In this document: positions 23,402-44,477 of the stretch, piece by piece | Layout of the letters: each line of letters starts with the position of its first letter | Numbering within the stretch: the first letter of the stretch is position 1 | Assembly: GCA_965112735.1 (NCBI GenBank) | Contig: OZ218954.1 | Span: forward strand, 1,674,001-1,738,000 | DNA length: 64,000 nt | DNA from: Phaeosaccion multiseriatum | Taxonomy: Eukaryota > Ochrophyta, other classes | Direction: 5' to 3' | Translations under genes and position numbers: made by a program | The notes under the pieces: model-generated | Seen by the model: only the letters and a program-made list of their open reading frames with translations | Told to the model about the DNA's origin: nothing | The model's database searches: none

Positions 23402-26400
23402 GGTGGGGGTGGGGGGGGGGCGGGGCAGTTGAGAAGGTGACTAGAAGAGAGGGGGCGAAACTGACAGAGGGAGAGAGAGGGACAGAAGAGAGACCGACAA
23501 GAGAGAGGTAGGCAAAGCAGAGAGGGTTGACTCTGACCTGCTGAACACGTCCTCAGAGGCCTTCTCAAAGTCTGCCCGCGAGACGGAGGTGGTGAAGTCA
23601 ATGTCCTCGTGTAGGGACTGCAGCGTGACAGGGATCTCCTTGTTGGCAGACAGCACCTCCTTCACCTTACGGGCCTGGGCTCGGATCTGGGGGAGAGGGG
23701 GGGAGAGGGAGGGAGAAGGGGAGAGGAAAGAGAGAGGGAGAGAGAGAGAGACATGGTGTGTGTGTGTGAGGGAGAGAGAGAGTGACAGAAAGAGAGGGAG
23801 AGAAGGAGAGGAGAGAGAGAGAGGAGCCCCTCCCCCACTGCTCCTCGCTCACCTTGCCCATGGGCCGCGCAAACTCCCTCACGTCCCCTCCCCCCCACTT
23901 CTTGTTGAACTCCTGTGCAAGCTTGTCCACAAGGGCCAGGTCAAGCCAAGCAGAACCCAGCGTTGTATCCCACCCTTTGCCGAGGATAGTCACCTCGCCC
24001 ACGTTCTGTGGAGGAGGAGGAGGAGGAGGAGGAGGAGGAGGAGGAGGAGGAAGAGGAGAGGGAGGAAGGAAGGCACCGTACGTACACGCGCACGCACACG
24101 CACAGGGAGAGAGAGAAACAAAGTGAGATACGGGAGACGCGAGGAGGGCCCACTAACACCCTTCCCCTCCCTCCCCTCCCCTCCGTCCTCACTCACCTTG
24201 CCCTTGACCATCTTCTTGCCGAACTTGGCCACAGTGACTTGAGCGCTGTTGGCACCCATGTTGTAGAACATAACCGTGTAGTCCTTCTCGTGCTGCTGAT
24301 CGGTAGACAGCTGGACTGCCGCAGCGGTGTTCTCATCCAACATGCTAATCAGGTGCATCCCGGACAGAGACGCAGCGTCCTACACTCGTGGGTGGGGATG
24401 GGGAGAGATGACAGAAGATGGAGGAAGAAAGCAGATGGAGGGAGAAAGGCGTGGCGGAGTGAGTAATTCAGAGCGGCGAGGCGAGGAGATCGGAAATATC
24501 ATCTCCTGCGCCCATCCTGCCTCCCTTCCTCCCTCCCTCCCTCCCTCCCTCCATGCCCTGCTCTCTCCCCCCTCTCTCCCTCCATCCCCCTTCCCTCCCT
24601 CCGTCCTTCCCTCCCTCCGTCCCTCCCCTCCCATACCTGCAGCGCTCTCCTCTCCATCTGCGTTGCGAACTCGGGCACAGTGAGCACAAAGTCCTTGACG
24701 GAGTAGCCAAAGATCTTAGTCATGTCCTGTGCACAGAGAAACGAAACAAAGAGAGAGAGGGAGAGAGAGAGAGAGCAGGGGAGAGGGGAGGACACAGAGA
24801 GACGGTTACACGGTTACACAGTTACACGCACCACAAGAGTGAGATGGGACGAGAGTCAGATAGGAGGTAGCATGAAGACAGGACGGCAACTGAGACTTCG
24901 CCGACTTGACCCCCTATGGGGAAGGGAGGGAGGTCGAGGACTGACGCGGCACATAGGCGCACACGTGCATCGCCCTCTCAGCCATACCCTCTCATACCCT
25001 CTCGCTCTCTCTCTTATCTCACACACACACTTTCTCTCTCTCACACACACTCACTCTCCTCTCTTTCTCTCTCTCACACACATACACCTATGCTCTTCTC
25101 TATCCTAAGCCCTCTCCCGTCCAGGCTTCCTCCACCCCTCCCCTCTCCCATACACCTCCGCTGTCTCTCACACCTCCTCTCCTTACCCATACACCCCCTC
25201 CTCTCCCTTTCTCCTTACCCGTGCGTGCGTGAGCACCATGGACACAAGCTCCTCCGGTGTGTACACAATCTCTTCTCCCCTGTGTGGTGTGGATTGGACG
25301 TTACACAAAATAGCATGTAAGCGAGGGAGAACAAGAAGACGAGCTTCACTCTCTAGCCCACACCCTTGGCCCATTTCCCTTTCCACTTTGGTGCCCATCC
25401 ATCCATCCATCCATCCATATGGATGGATCCATCCATCCATCCATCCATCCGATTGCTTGTTCTTTCTCCTGAGTGGGTAAAACATGAGCAGGGGGTGTGT
25501 GTGTCGTGTCGTGCACATGGCACAAAACCTCTCCCCTTGCCCTTGCCCCCCCCCCCCACACACCAGCGAGTATGAATGGTCTCTCACTATACTGTATATG
25601 CTACTAAGAAGTACTTCCACCCATTCGGACGGTCTACACGCACTTTTCTTGGATCCTGAAGGCGTGTCTCCCCTGAGTCTCGTTCCAAAACAAGTCGGTT
25701 GGCAGGCCTGAAAGGGGGAAAGGGTAGCAAGCAAAACACAGACGGTAAGAGAGAGAGAGAGAGAGGGAGAGAGAGAGGGAGGGAGAGAGGGGGAGAGAGG
25801 GAGGGAGAGAGAGGGAGAGAGGGAGAGAGAGGGAGAGAGAGGGAGGGGGGGTGGGGCGGGTGGAATGCGTGCGTGAGTGATCCTATGCCGCGCCGCAAAG
25901 AACAAGCACTGAAACGAAAGAGATACGTTTCGGCGAGCAGTCCAGCCAGGGGATCGGCAAGAAAGCAGAGAGGGTGGCGAAAGGAGGAGGGGGGTTCCGA
26001 GTCTGCGTGTTCGAACCCCTTCTGTCTCACCAATGTTATGGTACGCCTGCACGTCGGGGTGATCTGGGCCCTTGCCGAGGATGGTGGTGAGCTGTTTAGA
26101 GGCCAAAGGGGGGCGAGGGGGGAGGGCGGGGGGCGACGGTGAAGTATATGTTAGAGGCGTATTAACATGTCCGTCTGTGTGCTCTTCTTCTCCTCCTCCT
26201 CCTCATCATCATCATCATCCTCCTCCTCACCTTGGTGAATGTTTCCTTTGGCTTCCTTGTGAGCAGCAGGGCGGCATCGCTGCCAAAGGATCGCTCCCCC
26301 TTGTCAAAATTGACGGCAACCTCCGTCTTCCGCTTACTCGCTAGATTGGTCACAATCTCCATAGGCTTGCGAGGAGCCACCAGAGCCACCTGTAGCGAGA

Positions 26401-26992
26401 TATAAGGCGGCAGCACACGGGCCGGCGGAAGAGGGGTGTCGTGTCGGGGGGTGGGAGAGGGGGCGACAGCATCCGACGAGAGTTTCACAGAGCATCACGG
26501 AGCACATGGGGAAGGGGCACAAGAGAGTGGGAGAGAGTGTTAGAGAAAGAGAGGAGAGAAAGAGGTAGAAGCGAGAGCGTAAGAAGATGGATACAGAGCC
26601 TACTGTCCGCTCACCTTCATGTAGTCTACGCCCAGGTCGATACCAATCACATTGGCAGACACGCGGCTGTAGAGAGGAAGGTGGCCAAGTGGTGAGACAA
26701 GAGAGTGTTAGAAGCAGTGGGAGGAGAACGACGAGGAGGGGGAAGAGCAAAAGTAGCGGAAGAGAAAGAGGGCCTTCCTATCATCCACGGGTGGCGGCCG
26801 GCAGAATGACGGACGCCACGTTGCGCCTTCCCTTTGGCCTCCCCTGTCTCCCTTGCACTCCTCTGCTCCCTCTACACCACTACGATAACGGCCTACTTAC
26901 CTCACTGCCACCATCAATAGGGTGACAAGGAGGAGAGCGGCGGAAGCGGCTGCACCAGCCCGCCCCGTTGTTCGCTCACGGCGACTCGCCAT
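18645..26992 (-). CDS. HYOU1: HYOU1/GRP170-type ER Hsp70-family chaperone
   Basis: Nineteen minus-strand exons, high to low: 26992-26901, 26666-26615, 26389-26231, 26091-26031, 25707-25644, 25279-25219, 24726-24637, 24379-24197, 24005-23853, 23686-23538, 23338-23187, 22891-22713, 22439-22254, 21920-21732, 21538-21287, 20863-20606, 20194-20090, 19621-19424, 19022-18645. All phases agree, giving 986 residues (human HYOU1 has 999). A signal peptide is followed by VIGIDLGVDYMKVALV, the first nucleotide-binding motif. Other landmarks are LPTDLFWNET, TVPEFATQMERRAL, ISMLDENTAAAV, FYNMGANSAQVTV, EMIGGGVRTPKVQ and NEALSLG. A Glu-rich loop (about 591-674) and a Lys-rich block (about 675-710) precede the helical C-terminal region (EEWLYDDGWDEEA). 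It ends KEEL, a variant ER-retrieval signal. Such proteins are nucleotide exchange factors and holdases for BiP in the ER lumen. Confidence 0.97.
19641..19701. repeat. Telomere-like TAGGG pentamer array
   Basis: About 12 units of TAGGG (one TACGG) lie in the HYOU1 intron between exons 17 and 18. The unit is five bases rather than the six-base TTAGGG, and the array is internal. Confidence 0.9.
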
Positions 26993-27285
26993 CACGACCA
27001 CTGACCACCGGCTGCTGCCAAAAGGCGCAGAGGCGGTGTTCCCTGGTGTCCACTACCGCTGCTACTGCGCTTTTGCTGCGAGTACTGCTCTAGCTTCTTG
27101 AGAAATTGCTTTAAAGCGGTGTACGTTTGTGCCGTGTGGCATCGTTCACAGGAAAAGGCCCCGGGGTGGAAGTCTTGTGTAGCGGTTGGTGACACTCGTG
27201 TTCACAGCTGGACCATGAACTATGAACTAGAACTTCAGGTTCCCAAGTGAACTGTAGAGGCTCGTAGAGGCTGCTGGAACAGCCA
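26993..27285. promoter_or_regulatory. Divergent promoter region, HYOU1 / TBC gene
   Basis: 293 bases separate two start codons pointing outward. A CCAAT pentamer lies just before the TBC ATG (27280-27284). I did not find a clear ER-stress element, which would be CCAAT-N9-CCACG. Confidence 0.5.
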
Positions 27286-28001
27286 ATGGAAAATGACGCA
27301 AGTGAGGGACCTGCCGGGATTCTGTGCCTGGCCGCTGCAGGTGCAGGGGAAGGCCGCATTCCTACCCTCATCGCCCAATGGGTCGGCATCAAGGACCTGT
27401 GCAGAATGAAGCAAGTGGGCAAGGCCTTTGCGAGGACTCTGGCCGATCGACGGGCCTGGAAAGCCTGCCTATGCGCAGGTAAAAGACTTGACTATCAACT
27501 TACTATTGCGTTGAAGAGCACGCAAGTTGGGAAAATAACTCTTCACTTTCACGCTGCATTTGGTCAACTCCTCCTCGTGCATGTATCGTATTAGGGGGGG
27601 GTATTCCCATGGAGCTTCGTTTTCCCTTTTGGCACCACGCCCTGAAGGTGGAGACCGCCAAAGGCGAAGTGCTGGCCGCACTAACCGCTGCTGCTGCGGT
27701 TGCCGGGCCTGCATCTCCTCCTCCGAGGGGGGGGGGGGCTGTGACGTCGCCCCGATCACCAGCAGCGCGCACATCATCACCCCCTTCCACTCCCCCGCGG
27801 TCGAGGGCAGGGCCAATGTCTCCCCCCCTGTCCATTCTGTCGCCCCGCTCACTGCTCTCTCCAAGTCGACGCGGCGGTGGTGGACGTAGTGAGGGAAGGC
27901 AGCAACAGAAGACATTCGATGTATACTCCAAGCACCTGTATGTGCTGTGTGCGCATCGTAACAGCATGGGGGACACAGTCGATGACGGCAACATGAGTGA
28001 T

Positions 28002-28032
<31 letters not shown>

Positions 28033-28831
28033 AGGCTGGTGGCTGTGAGAGTGGTGCTGAAGAGCAGGAGCAGGCCCTGCGAAGACGACAGAAGAAGAAA
28101 GAGCCCCATCGCAGCCTGCGTCGGCCCGAGCTGAACGTGTTCAGCGGCAAGGCAGTGCTCGCCTCTACCGGGGTCGAAGGCGAAATCCTACGCGATGTTG
28201 GAAGAACATTCCCCTCAAGGGTAAGAAGCCAGGAACAGTCTTCCTAGCTCTTTTCGTCCTCGTCCTCGTTCTCCCGCCATGCCTAAACCCCCCCCCCCTT
28301 TTCCCCTTGTCCTCGCTCCCTCCCTCCCTCCCTCCCTCCCTCCCCCGTCCCCCCTCCCCATCACACATGCGATGCCCAACAACACCCTCACGCCCCCCCC
28401 CCCCCCTTTAACTTCTTCATCACTTGTTTATTATTACGGCCTTTTCAATTGTAATTCAAATTCAAGGCCGTTTTCGCTGACTCTGAGGGAGCCGGACAGA
28501 ACATGCTCTCCAACGTCTTGAAGGCGTTGTGCAGGACCAATCCCCAAGTGGGCTATTGTCAAGGGATGAACTTCGTAGCCGGGGCACTCCTCATGGCGGG
28601 GCTGCTGAACCACCCCAACCTGCAGCCAGAGCAGGGACCTAATAGCAGTGGTAGTGGTGGTGGTGATGATAGCAGAACATCCGCGCCCGAGGAGAGTGGT
28701 GTTGTGGACCCCTCCGACGATACCATGCTGGAGCCGAGCTGGAGGAGCGGCAGAGAGCATATCGAGGTCGAGGAAGACGCGTTTTGGGTGAGTTACCCAC
28801 TCGACACACACGCAAACACACATAGAGAGAA

Positions 28832-28866
<35 letters not shown>

Positions 28867-31800
28867 CCCATACACACCGAGGTCTCTCGTTGATACGAGC
28901 CGCTCCCGCAGACAGGGGAAGTGGGGGTGTTTGGGCTACCTCAGGCCCCATTTAACACAAGTTTACTAGTGCCGCTGGTGTGCCGGACTGTGTCGTACTC
29001 TTGTCTCCTTGTCTTGTGTTTGCTCTTGACTACTCTACTTTTAACCAACCAACCACCCCCCCTCCCCCCTCCCCTTCTACCCATATGCCTCTATGCCCAT
29101 ATGCCCTAAATAGGTCCTCGTGGGCCTGAGCACTCCCCACCGCCATGTAGGCGCGGGTCTGGAGATGCAGGGGCTGTGGCTGCCCGGGGTACCTCAGATG
29201 AAGGTGAGGCGGTGAAGCCAGGGATGGCAGTAGATGGGGGGGGGGGGGGGGGGGGCAGCAGTGAGTACGATGTACTGTCTTTGTCTGTCTCCATTTCTCT
29301 CTCCTCCTTCTCACCCCGCCCCACGCCCTGCTCTCTCTCCGATCTGACATGTCTCCCTCTCCCTGCCTCCCTCCCTCCTCCCCCCCCCCCACCCCTTATA
29401 CCAGCTGAGAGTATTCCAATTCGACCGTCTGCTTGCCAAGGAGCTCCCCCGCCTGCACGGCCACTTCCGCACTATCTCCCTGCAGCTCGAGGTGTTGTGC
29501 TCCTCATGGATGCTCACGCTCTTCTCCTACAGCCTCCCCCTCCATCTTCTGCTGCCTGCCTGGGACATGATCTTCCTCGACGGATGGAAGGCCGTGTTTC
29601 GCATAGGTAGGTGGTAGCTTGGGGTGAGAGATGGAAGTGTATTGTGACTTATGGGAGTGGAACGTAAGCATACATACTTGTTATTGACTTATGGGAGTGA
29701 ACGTAAGCATGTTATTGACTGATGGGAATGATCGTGAGCATACATACTTTGCGTGTTGGGGAGGACGAAAGGACAAGAAACCGCGAAGGGTATGGTGTGG
29801 AGTGATGTGATGTGATGTGATGTGATATTGCTGCTCCTCCTCATTCTCCTCCCTCTCCTCCTCCTCCTCCTCCTCCTCCTCCTCCTCCCCCTCCTTGCTG
29901 CTACTTCCCCCCCCCCCCCTATCCCCACCCTTTCACGCACACACCAACACACACACCTGCACACCCACACCCGCCCACCCACCCCGCCCCACGCACCCAC
30001 ACACACCCACACACACCCACACACACCCACACACACCCTCACACCCACGAATGCATATGAAGGCATCTCCCGCCTCCGTGCCGCCGAGCAGCACCTCCTT
30101 CACCTTGAAGTAGAGGAGATGAGCAAGTTCTTACGTAACTTTCGTAGCCACAGCGCCCCGGACTCGCTCCGGCCTCGGGAGCTGCTGACGGCCGCTTTGG
30201 ATATTAAGATTACTCGTTCTATGCTTCAGACCTTGCAGACGGACTTTGCGGTACAGTTAATAAAGGAGCATTTGGAGGGAGGGAATAAGGGGGAGTGGCT
30301 CATGCGGTATGGGTGCAACAGCCCCGGGAGAGAGAGAGGAGGCAGTGGGGCAGGAGGAGGAGGAGGAGGAGGAGGAGGAGGAGCAGAATGGGTAGTGGTA
30401 AACAGTCCTTCTCCTCCGACGAGAGGGAGGGCCGGGCGGGAGACTACGTCTTCGAGGATCAGCAGCGGCATGGAGAGGGGGGTGGAGAGGCTGGGAGCGC
30501 GTATAGGCAGCATGAGCCCCTCAGGGATGCGGGGCCGTTTTCGAAGCCGCAGTGTATCGGGGAATGGACGCAGTCAGTCTCGGAATCGCCAAGGAGGAGG
30601 AGGAGGAGGAGGAGGAGGAGCGGGTAGGGATTCTACCTTAGGCGTAGCGGCGTTACCGCCGTCTGTGAACGGCGAAGGTGGTGGTAGTGCTGCCGGAGAG
30701 GCTGATCGAAACCAACTCGAGTCTGGCGTGGGCGGGATCGAGGTGTGTATGCGTTACCGGGGGTACACACTCACACGTGCACAAACATACACACATGCAC
30801 ACACACACGCACACACGGTTTCCATCTCGTCCTCTTTCTCTTCACACGCACTCACACGGCATCCCATCTTGGCTGCATCTACCCAACGAGCACATGCCTC
30901 CCTCATGTTATCCTTGAATCGCATTCATGACCTTCATGGAAATGCTCACACCGACTCACACGCGCACACCCTCACACGCAACCCTTTCCCTGCGCCCTCC
31001 ACTCTCCTCCTCCTCCCCTCCTCCTCCCTCCTCCTCCACCTCCTCCTCCCTCCCTCTCCTCCTCCTCCTCCTCCCGCCTCCCTGTCCTCCTCCTCCTCCT
31101 CCTCCTCCTTCTCCTCCTCCTCCTCCTCCTTCTCCCCCCCCCTCCCTCTCCTCCCTCTCCTCCTTCTCCTCCTCCTCCTCCCCCCCTCTCCTCCTCCTCC
31201 CCCTCCTCCTCCTCCCCCCTCCCTCTCCTCCTTCTCCTCCTCCTCCCACCCCAGGCGATGGTGCAAATGATGCTTCTTGACGAAGGCCTCCTAAGCCGTC
31301 TCCGCCAAGAGCTGCAGAGCAGAAAGGCACCCCTGCTTGTGGACACTCGGGTTTACCAAAGCAAGATTGAGGCAGCCACAGCAGCACAGGAGAGGCTGAC
31401 AGAGGAGAGCAACCGCCTCTCCTTGCTGCTCTACCACTCTCGACTCGAGATGGATGAGTACCTCGAGCGTAAGTCAGCGATAAAACGACAGATGCATGCG
31501 CTGCTTGTGGCGTATGAGGAGGACGAGAGGCGGCGGAGACGAGAGAGGAGGAGGAGGAGGAGGCAGCAGATACAGGGGGAGGAGGAGGGGGCGGGGATGA
31601 TGGGGTCGTCGCAGCAGCAGCAGCAGATGCAAGGGGAGGAGGAGGAAGAGCAGGAGGAGGGGGATGAGGACGGAGGGTTTGGAGGAGGGGGAGAAGGGCG
31701 AGGAAGAGGAGGCAGTGGGGTAGCGCCGGCGATGGATCGGGCGGGCACGACGATGGACGGCTTGGACATGCAACGATTGCCCGAGGCGCTGCGATTGGTG

Positions 31801-32805
31801 CTGTTGGGTAGAGCAAAAAACAACGAGGGGGGCGCTGGGCCTGGGCTGGGGCTGAGCAATGAGGTCGGGCGGCGAGGCTCTACTGACAGTGGTCATAGAC
31901 ATCGCCATCACCACACACACCGCGGGCAGCAGGATGTCCACGGCCAACAGGATGACGACGACCACGATGATGACCACGACCACCTCCGGAGGATCCATCA
32001 GCACCCGCACAGCAGCTCAGCAGACGGAGGGGCAGGGGTAGGGAGTAGGGGGTTACGACAGGCGGCGGCATCAGCAGCAGCATCAGCAGCAGCATCAGCA
32101 GCAGCAGCAGCAGCTGTATCAACTGGGGCGGCGGCGGCAGCAGCAGCATCAGCGTCGTCGTCGTCGCTCTCTCCCCCGGGGAAGCGGAGGAGTCCCCAGG
32201 GGGGGCGGATGAGGTCTGCCTCTCCCTCTCGTTGGGGGAGGGCCTCCGCGTGGTTTTCTTCCCCTTCTTCCCCGCCCTCTTCTTCCCCGCCTCGTGTTCC
32301 CTCTCCTTTGCTATTTCTCCCTCCTCCTGCTGATGCTACTGCTACTACGAATGCCACCACTGCTATTCCTGCGAGTGCAGACATCCAGCAGCAACGGCGG
32401 CAGCAGCAGCAGCCGAGAGACCAGCGGGTAGACTCGGATGACTCAATTTACGTACATGTGCGGCAAGAGGAAGTGGACCTACAGCGTAACCGTCGACGCG
32501 ATCAGCTCTACGAAGACCTTGAAGGACTGGCACTCAAACTGTCTGAGGCCCAGGCCCAAGCAGCCGACAAGCACCGTGCGTACGCGATGGTGTTTCGCGC
32601 CCACGAACACGCCCAAATAGAGGCAGAGGAGGCCCAACAAGTCACACAGTCGCTGAGCTCTCAACTCATGCAGCTCATCACGCAGCAGGAGGCGCACGAG
32701 GATGCCACACTTCGCGCCTTCACGACTACCTCTGCAGGCAGCGTGGGGTCGGGTTCGGGCTCCGGGTCGGGCTCCGGATCAGGGTCAGGGTCAGGGTCGG
32801 GGTGA
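27286..32805 (+). CDS. TBC-domain Rab GTPase-activating protein with F-box-like N-terminus
   Basis: Seven exons (27286-27478, 27595-28220, 28467-28787, 29114-29203, 29405-29606, 30063-30742, 31255-32805) join in phase to 1220 residues. Exon 1 encodes a short F-box-like segment (IPTLIAQWVGIKDLCRMKQV...WKACL). It is followed by GIPMELRFPFW, the typical opening of a TBC domain. Both catalytic fingers are present: IxxDxxR (ILRDVGRTFP, Arg268) and YxQ (VGYCQGM, Gln305), so the GAP should be active on a Rab GTPase. The domain ends near LIKEHLEG in exon 6. Two Ser/Gly/Ala-rich insertions split it. The long last exon has a coiled coil (about residues 705-800), an Arg/Gln/Gly-rich linker, a second coiled coil (EDLEGLALKLSEAQAQAADK) and a Ser-Gly repeat to the stop. 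The F-box assignment is tentative. Confidence 0.92.
29634..29752 (+). repeat. Imperfect tandem repeat, about 3 copies
   Basis: The unit TTATTGACTTATGGGAGTGAACGTAAGCAT recurs with gaps in the intron between TBC exons 5 and 6. Confidence 0.8.
31020..31250. repeat. CCT/CTC polypyrimidine tract in TBC intron 6
   Basis: A nearly uninterrupted C/T tract of about 230 bases runs into the acceptor of the last TBC exon at 31254. It extends the normal polypyrimidine tract more than tenfold. Confidence 0.9.
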
Positions 32806-33707
32806 GGGTAAGGGGGAGGGACACAGGCTCGGACTCTGAGTTGTGATGTGTGCGGGTTGGGTTGCTCTTGTGTGGTTGAGGCTCTGACTCTGGCTTTGGC
32901 TCTATAGCTTTGCCTCTAGCTTCGCCTTTGGCTTCAGCATTTGTGCAGGCTAACGTGAGGCGGAAGCACTGAATGAACTGCCTGGCCCTGGAGAGAGAAA
33001 GAGAGAGAGAAGGAGCGAGAAAAGGAGAAGAGAGAAAGGAGAGAGAGAGAGGAGGAGGAGGAGGAGGAGGAGGAGGAGATGAAGATACTTTTTATCGCCT
33101 TGGCGAGAAGCAGCAGGATTCATTCACATTGTCATTAACTTTGGTGTCTGTTTGTTTTCGGCCCCTACCCCTGCCTCCGATCCTTCATGTCTTCCCGGAT
33201 CGGTTGAGAATCAGGAATGAATGCTTTTGGAATGCTATGCTGAGCCAGCAAGTCAATAGCACTCCTCCGTCTCCTCCGTCTTCTCCACTGGATATACATC
33301 CCTATTCATCTCCCTCCCCCTTTCCTTGTTGCACAATCCCCCCGACTCCCCAGCCCCCTGTAGCTTTCGTTTCCAATCGACAAGCTTGCCCCCCCCCGTC
33401 TGGCTCTCGAAGTAGTGCGGTTAAATACGTGCCTCCTCTCTAAGACCACTCAGCTGCAACCTCAACCTTCCAAAGGTAAGGTTCAAGTCAAGAAGCCCCT
33501 GAGTTCACTCCTCCTCCTTCTTGTACTCCTCCCCCTCTCCCTCATCGTCATCCTCCCCCTCCTCCCCCTCCTCCCCCTCCTCCTCCTCCTCGTCCTCCTC
33601 CTCCTCCTCCTCCTCCTCCTCCTTCTCTCCCCCCCTCCCACTCCTCATTCTACTACTTTGATCTCTCCCCTCTTCTCCTCCTCCTCCTCCTACTACTACT
33701 ACTACTA
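32806..33707. other. Convergent intergenic region, TBC / ABCC 3' ends
   Basis: No gene is recognised. The region holds a GA-rich tract (33000-33080) and a CCT-rich tract (33505-33700) directly after the ABCC stop codon on the minus strand. Confidence 0.65.
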
Positions 33708-42876
<9,169 letters not shown>

Positions 42877-43220
42877 CGTTTTCGTTTGGGGGTTGGCGGG
42901 TCTTTACAAAGGCCCGATGTGTGACTCGGTTGCGTTTTTGGCGAACTACAGCAGTTGGTTATACGTGTTCCTGCCCTCTGTCCCCATCGTCCCCCTCGGG
43001 TTAGGAAGGTAAAGGATGTATAACTTTTAACTTCTCCTCCTCCAAACACACACAGCAGGGACTATCCATACACGGCTCCTCCCCCCCTCCTCTTCCATGC
43101 TTTTTTGCCTGGGGCCTTAGACGGTGAAGGAGGAGAGCAGAGCGCGCAAAGTGCTTCAAAGAGCGTGAGGTCCTTTTCAAACGGAAGCTCTCGTAGGGTC
43201 CTGGGGCTTCCCTCCTTGCA
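42877..43220. promoter_or_regulatory. Divergent promoter region, ABCC / Gln-rich gene
   Basis: 344 bases lie between two outward-facing start codons. No TATA box or other clear element was seen. The geometry suggests shared regulation. Confidence 0.45.
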
Positions 43221-43616
43221 ATGGAGCAGCAGCAGACGCAAGGGCTGTACCTGAGAGCGGTCTGGTCACAGAAGGGAGCGGCCCCGGCATGGGGCAACGC
43301 AGCCTGGTGGGAGAAGGAGCAGGAGGAGACTGAAGAGCAGAGGAGGAGCTTGCAGCAGCAACTGGACCAGGCCAGCGTGAGGGCGCTGCAGCAGCAGCAG
43401 CTTCATGAGCAAGAGCAGCGACGGCAGTTGCAGTTGCAAGAGGCCGAGCGGCAACGGCAAATGCAGCTAGTGCTTGGGTCGGTGCGCAACGCTGAGGAGG
43501 CTTCACTTTTGGATCGCGGCAGCAAGCGGTCCTGTGTGCGAAGAGAGGATGGAGGAGAAGAAGCTGCAGGACCAGGGAACTCCTTTGCGTTCTCGTTCAG
43601 CGGCTCCTTCAGTCCT

Positions 43617-43652
<36 letters not shown>

Positions 43653-44477
43653 GCACAACCGGGCGTGGATCAGGGGCAGCCGCCACACACAGTGAGCGAG
43701 CTCATGATGTTTCATCACACGTTTGGCGTGAGTAAGCAGACATTCGACCGTCTGCTGCTCACGATGGACAAGGCCAGGGCGTGGCTGGCCGCTGGGGGGG
43801 GTGCGGCGGCAGGGTTGGGGCAGGACGAGCAGCGATGGAGAGGCGGGTGAGTCGCCGTAGAGGGAGAGAGCACCGCACGAAGGGAGAGTGCTATCGTACC
43901 GTGTAGTAGGCTCTGCATTGCTGTTCATGACACACCCCTTTCTGTCGCTTTATTTTAGGCTCACAGGTGTGGAGGACATGGCTCCCTTTTCACGCTCCGA
44001 CCACTCGCTCTGTGACCGGCTTCATGGTGTTTTGCCCCGTTTCCCTGCCTCCCCCTCCCACCCACCCACAGGCTTCCCATGGCTCTACGCCTAAGCATGG
44101 CTTTGAGATGGGTGGGCAGCAGCAGCGTGCGAGGGGCTGGGAATGGGAATGCCGCGGCGCCAAAAGCCCTCTCTCTGCCAGCGATTGCCCAAACCTACAA
44201 TGTGGGCGTGGACGTGGCTGCGCTAGCAATCTGGGACGCCCTTCGTCTGCTACTCTTGACCCTTCCTCAGCAGCACCAGGAGCAGCTCATGGTCCCTTCT
44301 GCGACGGGGAGAGGCGGTGGAGGCTTCTCTATGCTACTGCTGGTACAGAACAAGAGACCCGACAATGTGGCGGCGTTTGGCCGATGGCACAGGTCTAACC
44401 AAGGGGCACTTGAGGCCTTTGTGAAGCAGTGCGTTGTGTTGGCCATATCACCGGAGTGGGGAGGCGGGGGAGCCTGA
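43221..44477 (+). CDS. Gln-rich protein with PIF/Harbinger-like helix-turn-helix region
   Basis: Two exons (43221-43846, 44072-44477; strong GTGAGT donor and CCCACAG acceptor) join in phase to 343 residues. The N-terminal half is a Gln/Glu-rich coiled coil with a poly-Gln run (CAG)n at 43618-43651. It then reads FHHTFGVSKQTFDRLL and, across the junction, LPMALRLSMALRWVGSSS...SLPAIAQTYNVGVDVAALAIWDALR. This order (a 'F.VS..TFD.L' helix, a 'L....RL.MALR.L..G' helix, then a sigma-like helix-turn-helix) resembles the N-terminal part of PIF/Harbinger transposases and HARBI1. The DDE nuclease domain that should follow is absent; the frame stops after SPEWGGGGA. It could be a domesticated DNA-binding remnant, a truncated transposase, or an unrelated helix-turn-helix protein. 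The family match is from memory of the pattern only. Confidence 0.6.

Noticed and set aside
25397-25455. Palindromic CCATCCAT...ATGGATGG as a terminal inverted repeat
   Set aside because: It is two short opposed (CCAT)n runs meeting at CATATG in a HYOU1 intron, explained by microsatellite slippage.
32973-33443. Plus-strand frame of 156 codons between TBC and ABCC
   Set aside because: It is mostly GA-repeat and Pro/Ser-rich translation with no domain, in a convergent 3' region.
43860-44071. Extra exon LTGVEDMAPFSRSDHS... in the Gln-rich gene
   Set aside because: Including it leads to a stop at 44094. Splicing 43846 to 44072 keeps frame and restores the helix order of the family.
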